Shown: positions 1 through 6,649 of the stretch, piece by piece
How positions within the stretch are numbered: position 1 is the stretch's first letter
How the letters are laid out: each line of letters starts with the position of its first letter
Origin: CAMLHP01 sp035712285
GTDB taxonomy: Bacteria > Gemmatimonadota > Gemmatimonadetes > Gemmatimonadales > GWC2-71-9
Assembly (NCBI GenBank): GCA_035712285.1
Contig: DASTBA010000148.1
Span: 1 to 18,172 of the forward strand
DNA: 18,172 nt
Direction of reading: 5' to 3'
Notes under the pieces: generated by a model
Seen by the model: the letters and a program-made list of their open reading frames with translations, nothing else
Database searches by the model: none
What the model was told of the DNA's origin: nothing
Program-made: the position numbers and the translations under genes

Positions 1-897
1 CTCTCGCTCTCCAACTCGATCTCGTTCCACCACGTGGCGGACCCGGCCCGGGAGTTCCCCGCCATCCGCGTGCTGGGCACCATCGGCTGGATCGTGGCCG
101 GCATCCTCATCGGCAAGGTGCTCCACGCCGACGCCCTCGCCCTCCCGATGCGCGTGGCCGCCGGGGCCTCGATCCTCCTCGGCCTTTATTCCTTCACGCT
201 GCCGCACACACCACCCAAGGCGGCGGGCGCCCCGTTCAGCGTGCGGGATGCCCTGGGCCTCGACGCCCTGGGGCTCCTCAAGGACCGCTCCTTCCTGATC
301 TTCGTGCTGGGATCGTTCCTCCTCTGCATCCCGCTCCAGTTCTACTACACCTTCGCCAACCCCTACCTCAACGAGGTGGGCGCACCCGACCCGGCGTTCA
401 TCCAGACCTTCGGCCAGATGAGCGAGCTGGTCTTCATGCTGTTCCTCGCCTGGTTCCTGCGGAAGTTCGGTATCAAGACGATCATGCTCGCCGGAATGGC
501 GGCCTGGGGGCTCCGCTACCTGGCCTTCAGCTTCGGCGCCGCCGGCCCGGTGATGCCGCTCATCTACCTCGGCATCGTCCTGCACGGCATCTGCTACGAC
601 TTCTTCTTCGTGAGCGGGCAGATCTACACCGACGAGAAGGCGGGGCCGAAGATCCGCGCCGCGGCGCAGGGCTTCATCAACTTCGTCACCAACGGCGTCG
701 GCTACTTCATCGGCGCCTTCGTGAGCGGCGCCGTGGTGGACCGCTACGCCAGCTGCAAGGACGGCGCGCCGATGGCGGCCTGCACCCAGGTGGTGCACCA
801 GTGGCACCAGATCTGGCTGGTGCCCGCCATCGGCGCGTTCGTGGTGTTCGTGCTGTTTGCAGTGTTTTTCAGGACGGCGAGACGGCTGGACGGCTAG
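1..897 (+). CDS. Nucleoside:H+ symporter-type MFS permease (NupG-like), 5'-truncated
   Basis: The reading frame is open from base 1 (L-S-L-S-N-S-I-S-F-H-H), so the true start lies left of the window and 298 residues are visible. It is an inner-membrane permease of the major facilitator superfamily. The segment EFPAIRVLGTIGWIVAG and the later YLGIVLHGICYDFFFVSG followed by QIYTDEKAG are characteristic of the nucleoside:H+ symporter family, which imports nucleosides by proton symport. The visible part holds about eight hydrophobic helices, covering the end of the N-terminal half and the whole C-terminal half. The last eight residues (RTARRLDG) and the TAG stop are encoded by a tandem octamer repeat, so the natural C-terminus was probably altered by repeat expansion. 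The substrate could be a nucleoside or another sugar-like molecule; homologues in sugar-catabolic loci are often annotated only as MFS. The family call is fairly sure, the substrate is not. Confidence 0.88.
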   Translation, partial: LSLSNSISFHHVADPAREFPAIRVLGTIGWIVAGILIGKVLHADALALPMRVAAGASILLGLYSFTLPHTPPKAAGAPFSVRDALGLDALGLLKDRSFLIFVLGSFLLCIPLQFYYTFANPYLNEVGAPDPAFIQTFGQMSELVFMLFLAWFLRKFGIKTIMLAGMAAWGLRYLAFSFGAAGPVMPLIYLGIVLHGICYDFFFVSGQIYTDEKAGPKIRAAAQGFINFVTNGVGYFIGAFVSGAVVDRYASCKDGAPMAACTQVVHQWHQIWLVPAIGAFVVFVLFAVFFRTARRLDG

Positions 898-927
898 GCG
901 GCTGGACGGCTGGACGGCTGGACGGAA
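872..927 (+). repeat. Tandem octamer repeat, about seven units of GGACGGCT
   Basis: Seven consecutive 8-bp units: GGACGGCG, AGACGGCT, GGACGGCT, AGGCGGCT, GGACGGCT, GGACGGCT and GGACGGAA. The array starts inside the permease gene, encodes its last residues and supplies its TAG stop at 895-897, then continues into the intergenic space. Confidence 0.9.
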
Positions 928-930
928 GCG

Positions 931-1004
931 TGTCACCCCGAGCGCAGCGAGGGGGCCGACGCGCCAGGCATGGCTCCGGCCGCTTCGCTTCGCTCAGCGT
1001 GACA
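931..1004. repeat. Intergenic palindromic element, TGTCACCCCGAG...CAGCGTGACA
   Basis: Imperfect inverted repeat of about 28 bp per arm. The left arm starts TGTCACCCCGAGCGCAGCGA and the right arm ends CGCTTCGCTCAGCGTGACA. The loop contains ATGGCTCCGGCC. A second member of the same family lies at 14625-14704, with the same outer arms and nearly the same loop (ATGGCTCTGGCC). It probably folds as a long hairpin in DNA or RNA. It could act as a terminator-like structure after the permease, but there is no T-tract. Confidence 0.85.
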
Positions 1005-1016
1005 GCCGACGGCCTT

Positions 1017-1037
1017 CGCGTCCCGCGTCCCGCGTCC
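1017..1037 (+). repeat. Heptamer repeat, three exact CGCGTCC units
   Basis: Three perfect tandem 7-bp units CGCGTCC lie 33 bases before the oxidoreductase start. The same heptamer on the opposite strand (GGACGCG, three units) occurs inside the gene at 14457-14519. Confidence 0.9.
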
Positions 1038-1070
1038 AACAACAACCTCACCCTTGCAAGGGACCCTGCA

Positions 1071-2408
1071 ATGCCCGCGACTCCGCTCTCCCGCCGTGAC
1101 TTCGTCGGCACTACCGCCGCTGCCGGCGCCTTCACCATCGTCCCGCGCCACGTGCTGGGCGGGCCGGGGTTCACGGCGCCGAGCGACAAGCTCAACGTCG
1201 CATGCATCGGCGTGGGCGGCATGGGCCGGAACGACGTCAACGGGATGAGCGGCGAGAACATCTACGCCCTCTGCGACGTGGACTGGAACGCGGCGGAAGA
1301 CGCCTTCCGGAGCTTCCCCAAGGCCAAGCGGTTCAAGGACTACCGCGAGCTGTTCGACAAGGAAGCGAAGAACATCGACCTGGTGACGGTCTCCACGCCG
1401 GATCACAGCCATGCACCGGCCGCGATGCTTTCGCTGAAGCACGACAAGCCGACCTACACCCAGAAGCCCCTCGCCCGGACGCTGTACGAGGTGCGCGCGC
1501 TGGGCGACGAGGCGCGGAAGCGGAAGCTCCCCACCCAGATGGGCAACCAGGGCCATGCCGGCGACGGCCTGCGCCTGCTCCGCGAGATGGTGGAGGCAGG
1601 GCTCATCGGCACGGTCCGCGAGGTGCACTACTGGACCAACCGTCCCATCTGGCCGCAGGGCATGGACCGTCCCACCGAGCTGCATGCGCCGCCGCAGACG
1701 CTCGACTGGAACCTCTGGCTCGGCCCCCGCCCCGACCGGCCCTACAATCCGGCCTACATGCCGTTCCGCTGGCGCGGCTGGTGGGATTTCGGCACCGGCG
1801 CCCTGGGCGACATGGCCTGCCACGGCATGGACGCGGCCTTCTGGATTCTCGACCTCGGCTTCCCCGACCGGATCATCCCCGAGTCCACCGAGCTCTACAC
1901 CGAGACGGCGCCCAAGTCCTCCCGCATCGAGTACCAGTTCGGCGCCAGGGGAGACCGCGCTCCAGTGAAGGTGGTCTGGCGTGATGGAGACCTCCGTCCG
2001 CCCCGCCCTGCCGGCTACCCCGACGATGCCGACTGGCCTTTCGCCGACATCGGCGGCCAGCTCTGGATTGGCGACAAGGGCGGTATCCTGGCCGGGATGT
2101 ACGCCGAGAACCCCCGCCTGCTGGATGCGGACCGGCAGAAGGAGCTCGAGGCGCATCCCCTGCCACAGAAGTACGCCCGCTCCAAGGGCGTGTATGCGGA
2201 GATCATTGATGCGGCCAAGGGCGGCCCACCGGCACTCTCCAATTTCGACGGCCACGCCGGCGCGCTGACCCAGATGGTGCTGCTCGGCTGCCTGGCGGTG
2301 CGGGCCGGCAAGACGCTGGAGCTGGACAGCAGGTCGGGCATGATCCGGAACGTGACACTGCCGGAGGAGTGGCTGAAGCCGGAGTTCAGGGATGGCTGGA
2401 GCCTGTAG
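1071..2408 (+). CDS. Gfo/Idh/MocA family oxidoreductase with Tat signal (exported)
   Basis: Probably a 445-residue NAD(P)-dependent sugar or sugar-derivative oxidoreductase. The start is ATG 1071, with AAGGGA seven bases upstream. An in-frame extension back to 801 is rejected because it would translate the intergenic repeats. Residues 7-13 (SRRDFVG) form a twin-arginine motif followed by an Ala/Gly/Thr-rich hydrophobic stretch, so export in folded form is likely. The Rossmann glycine motif GVGGMG is at 47-52. The family's EKP motif appears here as QKP, with Lys132 kept. GNQGH (158-162) and GDMACHGMD with His251 match the second domain of Planctomycetes- and Gemmatimonadota-type secreted members. 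It lies between a permease and a DUF885 gene whose start overlaps its stop. Family members use tightly bound or free NAD(P) on pyranoses, inositols and glycosides; a 3-keto-glycoside-related role is possible but inferred. Confidence 0.9.
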   Translation: MPATPLSRRDFVGTTAAAGAFTIVPRHVLGGPGFTAPSDKLNVACIGVGGMGRNDVNGMSGENIYALCDVDWNAAEDAFRSFPKAKRFKDYRELFDKEAKNIDLVTVSTPDHSHAPAAMLSLKHDKPTYTQKPLARTLYEVRALGDEARKRKLPTQMGNQGHAGDGLRLLREMVEAGLIGTVREVHYWTNRPIWPQGMDRPTELHAPPQTLDWNLWLGPRPDRPYNPAYMPFRWRGWWDFGTGALGDMACHGMDAAFWILDLGFPDRIIPESTELYTETAPKSSRIEYQFGARGDRAPVKVVWRDGDLRPPRPAGYPDDADWPFADIGGQLWIGDKGGILAGMYAENPRLLDADRQKELEAHPLPQKYARSKGVYAEIIDAAKGGPPALSNFDGHAGALTQMVLLGCLAVRAGKTLELDSRSGMIRNVTLPEEWLKPEFRDGWSL

Positions 2409-4179
2409 GGGCGCGCTGCAGCGCGCCCGTACAGGCCTGCTGCTCGGCTGCTGCCTCACACACGCGGCGCGAGCCCAGTCCCCGAGTCCTTACGTCCCCG
2501 CCCCATCCGCAGTCGCCGTCGCCGCGCCGAGCAATCTTGCCGACCTCGTCCGCCGGTATGACGCCGACGGGGACCTGCTGAATCGCCGCTGGGGGGTGCC
2601 GTGGTCAGCCGAGCATCGCGCGGTTGCGGGCGCCTTTCTCGATGCCTGGCGCTCGGCACTCGACTCGGTCCGCTACGACACGCTCGATATCGAGGGCCGG
2701 ATAGACTGGCAGCTCCTCCGGAACCAGATCGTCCACCAGCAGGCGCTCCTCAGCCGGGAGGCGGCCCGCGTCCGGACGCTCGCACCGCTCCTGCCATGGC
2801 TCGATGCCATCAACACTCTTGAAGTCTCCCGCCGCAATCTCTCCTTCCTGCCGGCGGACAGCGCGGCCCGCGAGCTCAACCGGATTGCCCTGCAGGTGGA
2901 CTCCCTGCGGAAGGCGGTAGACAGCGGCACGGTGAAGCCCTCCCGCATCGACGCCTATCGTGCCGCCGAGGTCAACAACGACCTGCGCCGCACGCTGGAG
3001 CGGTGGTTCAAGTTCTTCGACGGTTACGATCCCGTGTTCAGCTGGTGGGCGCGTGCCCCGTGGGCCCACGCCGATTCCTCGCTCAAGGCGTATTCGGCGC
3101 TGCTCCGCGAGAAGGTCGTGGGGATCCGGAAGGGCCAGGACGACCCGATCATCGGCCAGCCGATCGGGCGGGACGGCCTGATGGAGGATCTTGCCGGCGA
3201 GATGATCGCGTACACGCCGGAGGAGCTCATCGCCGAGGCCGAGCGGCAGATGGACTGGATGACGGGGGAGATGAAGAAGGCGGCCCGGGAGATGGGCTTC
3301 GGCGACGACTGGAAGGCGGCGCTCGAGAAGGTGAAGCAGGATCATGTTGCCCCGGGCGAGCAGCCGGCACTGGTGCGGGACCTCGCCCGCGAGGCGGTGG
3401 CATTCGTCGAATCGCACGACCTGGTCACCGTCCCGCCGCTCGCGCGGGACGGCTGGCGCATGACCATGCTTTCCGCGGAGGCGCAGAAGACGGCCCCGTT
3501 CTTCCTCGGCGGCGAGGTGGTGCAGGTGGCCTTCCCCACCGATGCGATGACCGAGCCCGACAAGCTGATGAGCATGCGGGGCAACAACCGGCACTTCGCG
3601 CGGGCCACGGTGTTCCACGAGCTGATCCCCGGCCACGAGCTCCAGGGCTTCATGAACGACCGCTACAACACCCAGCGGCGCCTCTTCTACACGCCATTCT
3701 ACATCGAAGGAAATGCGTTCTACTGGGAGACGATTTTCTGGGACCAGGGCTTCCCGCAGAGCCCGGCGGACCGGATCGGCATGCTCTTCTGGCGCATGCA
3801 TCGCTCCGCCCGCGTCATCTTCTCGCTCAGCTTCCACCTCGGCAGGTGGACCCCGGAGCAGTGCGTGCAGTTCCTGGTGGACCGGGTGGGGCACGAGCGC
3901 GCCAACGCGGAGGCGGAGGTACGCCGCTCGTTCAACGGCGACTACTCACCGCTCTACCAGGTGGCCTACATGATGGGCGGGATGCAGTTCCGGGCGCTGC
4001 ACCACGAGCTGGTGGACGGCGGGAAGATGACCGACCGGCAGTTCCATGACGCGATCCTGCAGTCGGGGCCGATTCCGGTGGAGATGGTGCGCGCCCGGCT
4101 GGAGGGAACCAGACTGCCGAAGGACTGGAAGGCGGGATGGAAGTTCCTGGGGGAGTTGCCGGCATCGAAGAATTACTAG
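2392..4179 (+). CDS. DUF885 family secreted metallohydrolase
   Basis: Protein of 595 residues from ATG 2392, which lies inside the end of the upstream gene (17-bp overlap). GGAG at 2381-2384 is seven bases upstream, so coupled translation is likely. The N-terminus has arginines at 6, 11 and 13, a hydrophobic core GLLLGCCL and A-R-A-Q at about 26-29, consistent with a Sec signal peptide. The diagnostic feature is HELIPGHELQ (409-418), the HExxxGH zinc-binding motif of DUF885. EGNAFYWE follows, with Glu439 as probable third ligand; the family usually has EGWA here, so Trp is replaced by Asn. Members are mostly uncharacterised, gluzincin-like putative peptidases. Part of the signal-peptide n-region is encoded by a palindromic repeat (2401-2436). 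The family call is strong and the substrate unknown. Confidence 0.9.
   Translation: MAGACRGALQRARTGLLLGCCLTHAARAQSPSPYVPAPSAVAVAAPSNLADLVRRYDADGDLLNRRWGVPWSAEHRAVAGAFLDAWRSALDSVRYDTLDIEGRIDWQLLRNQIVHQQALLSREAARVRTLAPLLPWLDAINTLEVSRRNLSFLPADSAARELNRIALQVDSLRKAVDSGTVKPSRIDAYRAAEVNNDLRRTLERWFKFFDGYDPVFSWWARAPWAHADSSLKAYSALLREKVVGIRKGQDDPIIGQPIGRDGLMEDLAGEMIAYTPEELIAEAERQMDWMTGEMKKAAREMGFGDDWKAALEKVKQDHVAPGEQPALVRDLAREAVAFVESHDLVTVPPLARDGWRMTMLSAEAQKTAPFFLGGEVVQVAFPTDAMTEPDKLMSMRGNNRHFARATVFHELIPGHELQGFMNDRYNTQRRLFYTPFYIEGNAFYWETIFWDQGFPQSPADRIGMLFWRMHRSARVIFSLSFHLGRWTPEQCVQFLVDRVGHERANAEAEVRRSFNGDYSPLYQVAYMMGGMQFRALHHELVDGGKMTDRQFHDAILQSGPIPVEMVRARLEGTRLPKDWKAGWKFLGELPASKNY
2401..2436. repeat. 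36-bp palindrome spanning gene overlap (GCCTGTA...TACAGGC)
   Basis: Arms GCCTGTA and TACAGGC enclose a perfect 20-bp palindrome centred on CTGCAG (2408-2427), with one G-G mismatch per stem. It contains the last codons and TAG stop of the oxidoreductase and codons 4-15 of the DUF885 protein. It resembles the GTAGGGGCGC...GCGCCC-type palindromic repeats seen dispersed in other bacterial genomes (recollection, not searched). Confidence 0.85.
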
Positions 4180-4183
4180 CGCA

Positions 4184-4207
4184 CACGAAAGCACGACAAC
4201 ACGAAGG
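4184..4207 (+). repeat. Tandem octamer repeat CACGAAAG/CACGACAA/CACGAAGG
   Basis: Three adjacent 8-bp units sharing CACGA lie immediately after the DUF885 stop codon. Confidence 0.75.
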
Positions 4208-4241
4208 ATCGAGCCGCCGGGCGCGGGCGAGCCCGCCGACA

Positions 4242-4280
4242 CGTCATTGCGAGCATCCCGCAGGGATGCGAAGCAACCTT
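4242..4280 (+). repeat. Palindromic repeat, left inverted copy (CGTCATTGCGAGC...CGAAGCAACCTT)
   Basis: The outer 13 bases (CGTCATTGCGAGC) and inner 12 bases (CGAAGCAACCTT) are identical to the reverse complement of 4684-4718. The centre ATCCC-GCA-GGGAT is itself a small hairpin. It lies on the 3' side of the GIY-YIG gene and faces the copies on its 5' side. Confidence 0.88.
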
Positions 4281-4305
4281 AGCCCGACCGCGGTCTCCGC
4301 TGGCC

Positions 4306-4333
4306 ACTCTCACCACTCATAGCTCACCGCTCA
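4306..4333 (-). repeat. Heptamer repeat, four TGAGNNN units at the GIY-YIG 3' end
   Basis: Read on the minus strand the units are TGAGCGG, TGAGCTA, TGAGTGG and TGAGAGT. The array covers the codons for the last residues of the GIY-YIG protein, and its third unit supplies the TGA stop (4317-4319). Confidence 0.8.
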
Positions 4334-4607
4334 GGTCCCGCCACGCCGGATTCATGTCCTCCACCAGCATGATCTTCCTGGCACGCGACCCACCCTTGAT
4401 CTGCTTCTCCCGGGCGATGGCGACGGTGATGTCCTCATGCCATTCGTACCACACCAGCGCATCCAGCGCGTACCGGCACGAGAATGCACGACCCTTCCCA
4501 CTCTTGTGCTCAGCGATGCGCCGCCGGAGGTCGTTCGTCACCCCGGTATAGAGCACCCGGCGCTGACGCGAGGTGAGGATGTAAACGGCGCAGCGGGAGA
4601 CACGCAT
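4317..4607 (-). CDS. Stand-alone GIY-YIG nuclease domain protein
   Basis: A 96-residue protein from ATG 4607. The frame stays open to 4763, but the extra 52 residues would translate a dispersed repeat (giving RHCEPRRGEA), so the internal ATG is preferred; no clear ribosome binding site precedes it. It is essentially one GIY-YIG domain: VYI at 8-10 in the GIY position, YTG at 20-22 in the YIG position, the DLRRRIAEH helix with conserved arginines at 28-30 and His34, Glu67 in the AREKQIK segment as expected metal ligand, and NPAWRDL at 86-92. This matches the short UPF0213/YhbQ-like class, which are putative structure- or sequence-specific DNA endonucleases. It stands alone, with palindromic repeats in inverted orientation on both sides, which may bear on its role. 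Biological substrate unknown. Confidence 0.88.
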   Translation of the reverse strand: MRVSRCAVYILTSRQRRVLYTGVTNDLRRRIAEHKSGKGRAFSCRYALDALVWYEWHEDITVAIAREKQIKGGSRARKIMLVEDMNPAWRDLSGEL

Positions 4608-4683
4608 GCAGCAAGATGGGCGACGGGACACATGGCCGGGCGCCATTTGGGGCGGGCTCAGCAGGGGATCTCGGAAGGGCTGC

Positions 4684-4718
4684 AAGGTTGCTTCGCCCCT
4701 GCGGGGCTCGCAATGACG
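4684..4718 (-). repeat. Palindromic repeat, right inverted copy
   Basis: On the minus strand it reads CGTCATTGCGAGC, then CCCGCAGGGG, then CGAAGCAACCTT. It is the inverted partner of 4242-4280 and differs only in the central hairpin, where the change keeps base pairing. Confidence 0.88.
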
Positions 4719-4731
4719 CGTCAGGCGGCCG

Positions 4732-4768
4732 GATTGCTTCGCACGCCACCGGCACGCTCGCAATGACG
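4732..4768 (-). repeat. Palindromic repeat, third copy
   Basis: The minus strand begins CGTCATTGCGAGC and ends GCGAAGCAATC, with centre GTGCCGGTGGCGT. Same orientation as the copy at 4684-4718, 13 bases away from it, and ending ten bases before the stop of the FG-GAP gene. Confidence 0.82.
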
Positions 4769-4777
4769 CGCAGCTCC

Positions 4778-6649
4778 CTACCTGCCCGCCTTGTCCGTCT
4801 CGTCCGCCTTGTCCGTCTCGCTCGCCTTGTCCTCCTTGTCCGCCTTCCAGAACTGCACCCCACCGCCGCTGCTGCCGAGGAACAGCTCGGCCGTGCCGTC
4901 ACCGTCAATATCCGCCACCGCCGGAACGGCATTGAACGATCCGTGCAGCACGAATGACGTGTCCCGCCGGAAATCGGGCCGCGTGCGGCTGCCGTCGTTC
5001 CGGTACAGCTGCATCTGGCCCGACTCGTTCCCCACCAGCAGGTCCAGGTCGCCGTCGCCGTCCACATCCATCAGCGCCGGCGCGCTGCGCCGCCCCGCGG
5101 CGATGCCGGCATACTCGTCCGACACCAGCACGAACTTCGGCGCCCGCTTCGTGCCCTCGTTCCGGTAGAAGTTGATGCTGCCCGACCCCTCGCCCACGAG
5201 GAGGTCGAGGTCGCCATCGCCATCCACGTCCGCCAGCGTCGGCGTGGCGTTGCTGCCGCGGGTGAGCGTCACCGCCGCGCTGTCCACCAGCTGGAACACC
5301 GGCTTCCCCTTCGCACCGATGTTCCGGTACCAGGCAAGCACGTTGCGCCAGGTCCCGAGGATCAGGTCCGGCCTTCCATCGCCATCGAGGTCGCCGAGCG
5401 CCGGGGCGTAGTTGAAGGTGCCGGTGATGTCGAGGGCGCCGGCCTCGTGCCACTCGGGCCTGGTCTTCGTGCCCCGGTTCTCGAAATACTCGAGCGCCCC
5501 GGTCCGCGAATTCGACTGGGAAATCCGGTTGCCGAGGATGAGGTCGAGGTCCCCGTCGCCATCCACATCGGCGATGGCCGGCGCGCTCTCGGCGCCGATG
5601 TCGAGCTGGGTCAGGTACTGCCGCGTGCGCACCGCGAACACCATCGGCGCGGTCTGTTCGAGGTAATAGAGGTTGCCGATGGACGTGGTGTTGGCGTTGA
5701 AGGCGCCGCCCAGCACACCCACCATCACGTCGAGATCGCCATCACCGTCGAGATCCGCCACCACGGGGGCGTTGTAACCGCTGGTGTGGAACGGCGCGCC
5801 CGGCGGGAAGGAAACCGAGTCCTGCCCGATGACCGGCGATGCGCAGGTGCCGGTGTTCTTGAGCCAGAGGAGCCCCGGCTCGAAGTAATCCCCCCAGAGC
5901 AGGTCGGGATCGCCGTCCCGGTCAATGTCGGTGACGATCATGGTGTTGGCGCCATGCAGGCTCGGCGCCGGGGCCGGCCCCGCCGTGCCGATGATCTGGA
6001 TATGCTGGAAGGTGTCGCTCACGAAGCGGAAGACGGGCATGCCCTGGGCATCGGTGCCGGTCTCGGCGTAATGCGTCACCATCCCGCTGGTGCGGCCCAT
6101 CAGCAGGTCCAGCTTGCCGTCGCAGTTGACGTCCGTCATCTGCGGGATGTTCTGGCGATCGTTGAAGATCGCCTTGCCCTGGTCATCGCGCAGCGTGTCG
6201 GTGGCCAGCTGGAAATCCGGCATTGTCCGGGTGCCTTCGTTCCGGTAGACGCGGATGTAGCTGTAGGGCGTCTCGGCCACGAGATCCCAGTCGCCGTCGC
6301 CATCCACGTCCACGAACCGGCTCCATTCGCCGATGTCGAGCGCCTGGTAGTCGTCGCTCCGCCACTCGAACGCCGGCGCCCTGGCGGTGCCGGTGTTCTC
6401 GAAGTACATCATCCGGCCGGTGAACTCCTGGACGAACAGGTCCAGGTCGCCGTCCCCGTCAATGTCCACCAGCTGGGGCCGCGGGTTGTTCAGGCCGCCG
6501 AGGAAGGGGAACTGGTACGGGTGGCCGGCGCTGTCGTAGACGGGAAAGGCGTTGACCACGCGGTGGAACGCCGGTGCGGGCCGGTACGGCAGCGCGGCGG
6601 CGAGGAGGGCTCCCGCCGCCGCGAGCGCTGCGATCGAAAACCACCTCAC
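4778..6649 (-). CDS. Secreted FG-GAP/VCBS repeat beta-propeller protein
   Basis: Protein of 623 residues starting at GTG 6649, overlapping the upstream stop by 4 bp (GTGA), which suggests translational coupling. Residues 1-20 form a Sec-type signal peptide (MRW followed by an Ala/Leu-rich core). From residue 60 it carries ten calcium-loop repeats of the DxDGDGDxDLL type; examples are VDIDGDGDLDLFV, VDVDGDGDWDLVA and ADVDGDGDLDLLV. Each is followed by a Y/F-x-N-x-G-T strand, giving one or two FG-GAP/VCBS propellers. Repeat 3 (TDVNCDGKLD) and repeat 10 (ADIDGDGTAE) are degenerate. Such proteins are extracytoplasmic and usually bind ligands or surfaces; no catalytic domain is visible. The last 22 residues, from Lys602, are a D/K/E/T/A low-complexity tail encoded by a nonamer DNA repeat. 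Function not predictable. Confidence 0.88.
   Translation of the reverse strand: MRWFSIAALAAAGALLAAALPYRPAPAFHRVVNAFPVYDSAGHPYQFPFLGGLNNPRPQLVDIDGDGDLDLFVQEFTGRMMYFENTGTARAPAFEWRSDDYQALDIGEWSRFVDVDGDGDWDLVAETPYSYIRVYRNEGTRTMPDFQLATDTLRDDQGKAIFNDRQNIPQMTDVNCDGKLDLLMGRTSGMVTHYAETGTDAQGMPVFRFVSDTFQHIQIIGTAGPAPAPSLHGANTMIVTDIDRDGDPDLLWGDYFEPGLLWLKNTGTCASPVIGQDSVSFPPGAPFHTSGYNAPVVADLDGDGDLDVMVGVLGGAFNANTTSIGNLYYLEQTAPMVFAVRTRQYLTQLDIGAESAPAIADVDGDGDLDLILGNRISQSNSRTGALEYFENRGTKTRPEWHEAGALDITGTFNYAPALGDLDGDGRPDLILGTWRNVLAWYRNIGAKGKPVFQLVDSAAVTLTRGSNATPTLADVDGDGDLDLLVGEGSGSINFYRNEGTKRAPKFVLVSDEYAGIAAGRRSAPALMDVDGDGDLDLLVGNESGQMQLYRNDGSRTRPDFRRDTSFVLHGSFNAVPAVADIDGDGTAELFLGSSGGGVQFWKADKEDKASETDKADETDKAGR
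4786..4848 (-). repeat. Tandem nonamer repeat encoding the FG-GAP protein tail
   Basis: Seven 9-bp units on the plus strand: CCGCCTTGT, CCGTCTCGT, CCGCCTTGT, CCGTCTCGC, TCGCCTTGT, CCTCCTTGT and CCGCCTTCC. Read on the coding strand they give a tripeptide-periodic tail built from DKA, DET and DKE. The period is a multiple of three, so copy-number change would not shift the frame. Confidence 0.88.

Noticed and set aside
801..1070. In-frame extension of the MocA gene upstream of ATG 1071
   Set aside because: It would translate the octamer, hairpin and heptamer repeats; the Tat signal and ribosome binding site fit ATG 1071.
933..2459. 508-codon minus-strand frame opposite the MocA gene
   Set aside because: Shadow frame; it crosses the intergenic repeats and has no recognisable domain.
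4242..4718. Classical insertion sequence with target-site duplication
   Set aside because: No direct duplication is evident at the outer ends and the only gene is a GIY-YIG nuclease, not a transposase.
4608..4763. N-terminal extension of the GIY-YIG gene
   Set aside because: The extra residues translate a dispersed palindromic repeat and precede a complete GIY-YIG domain.
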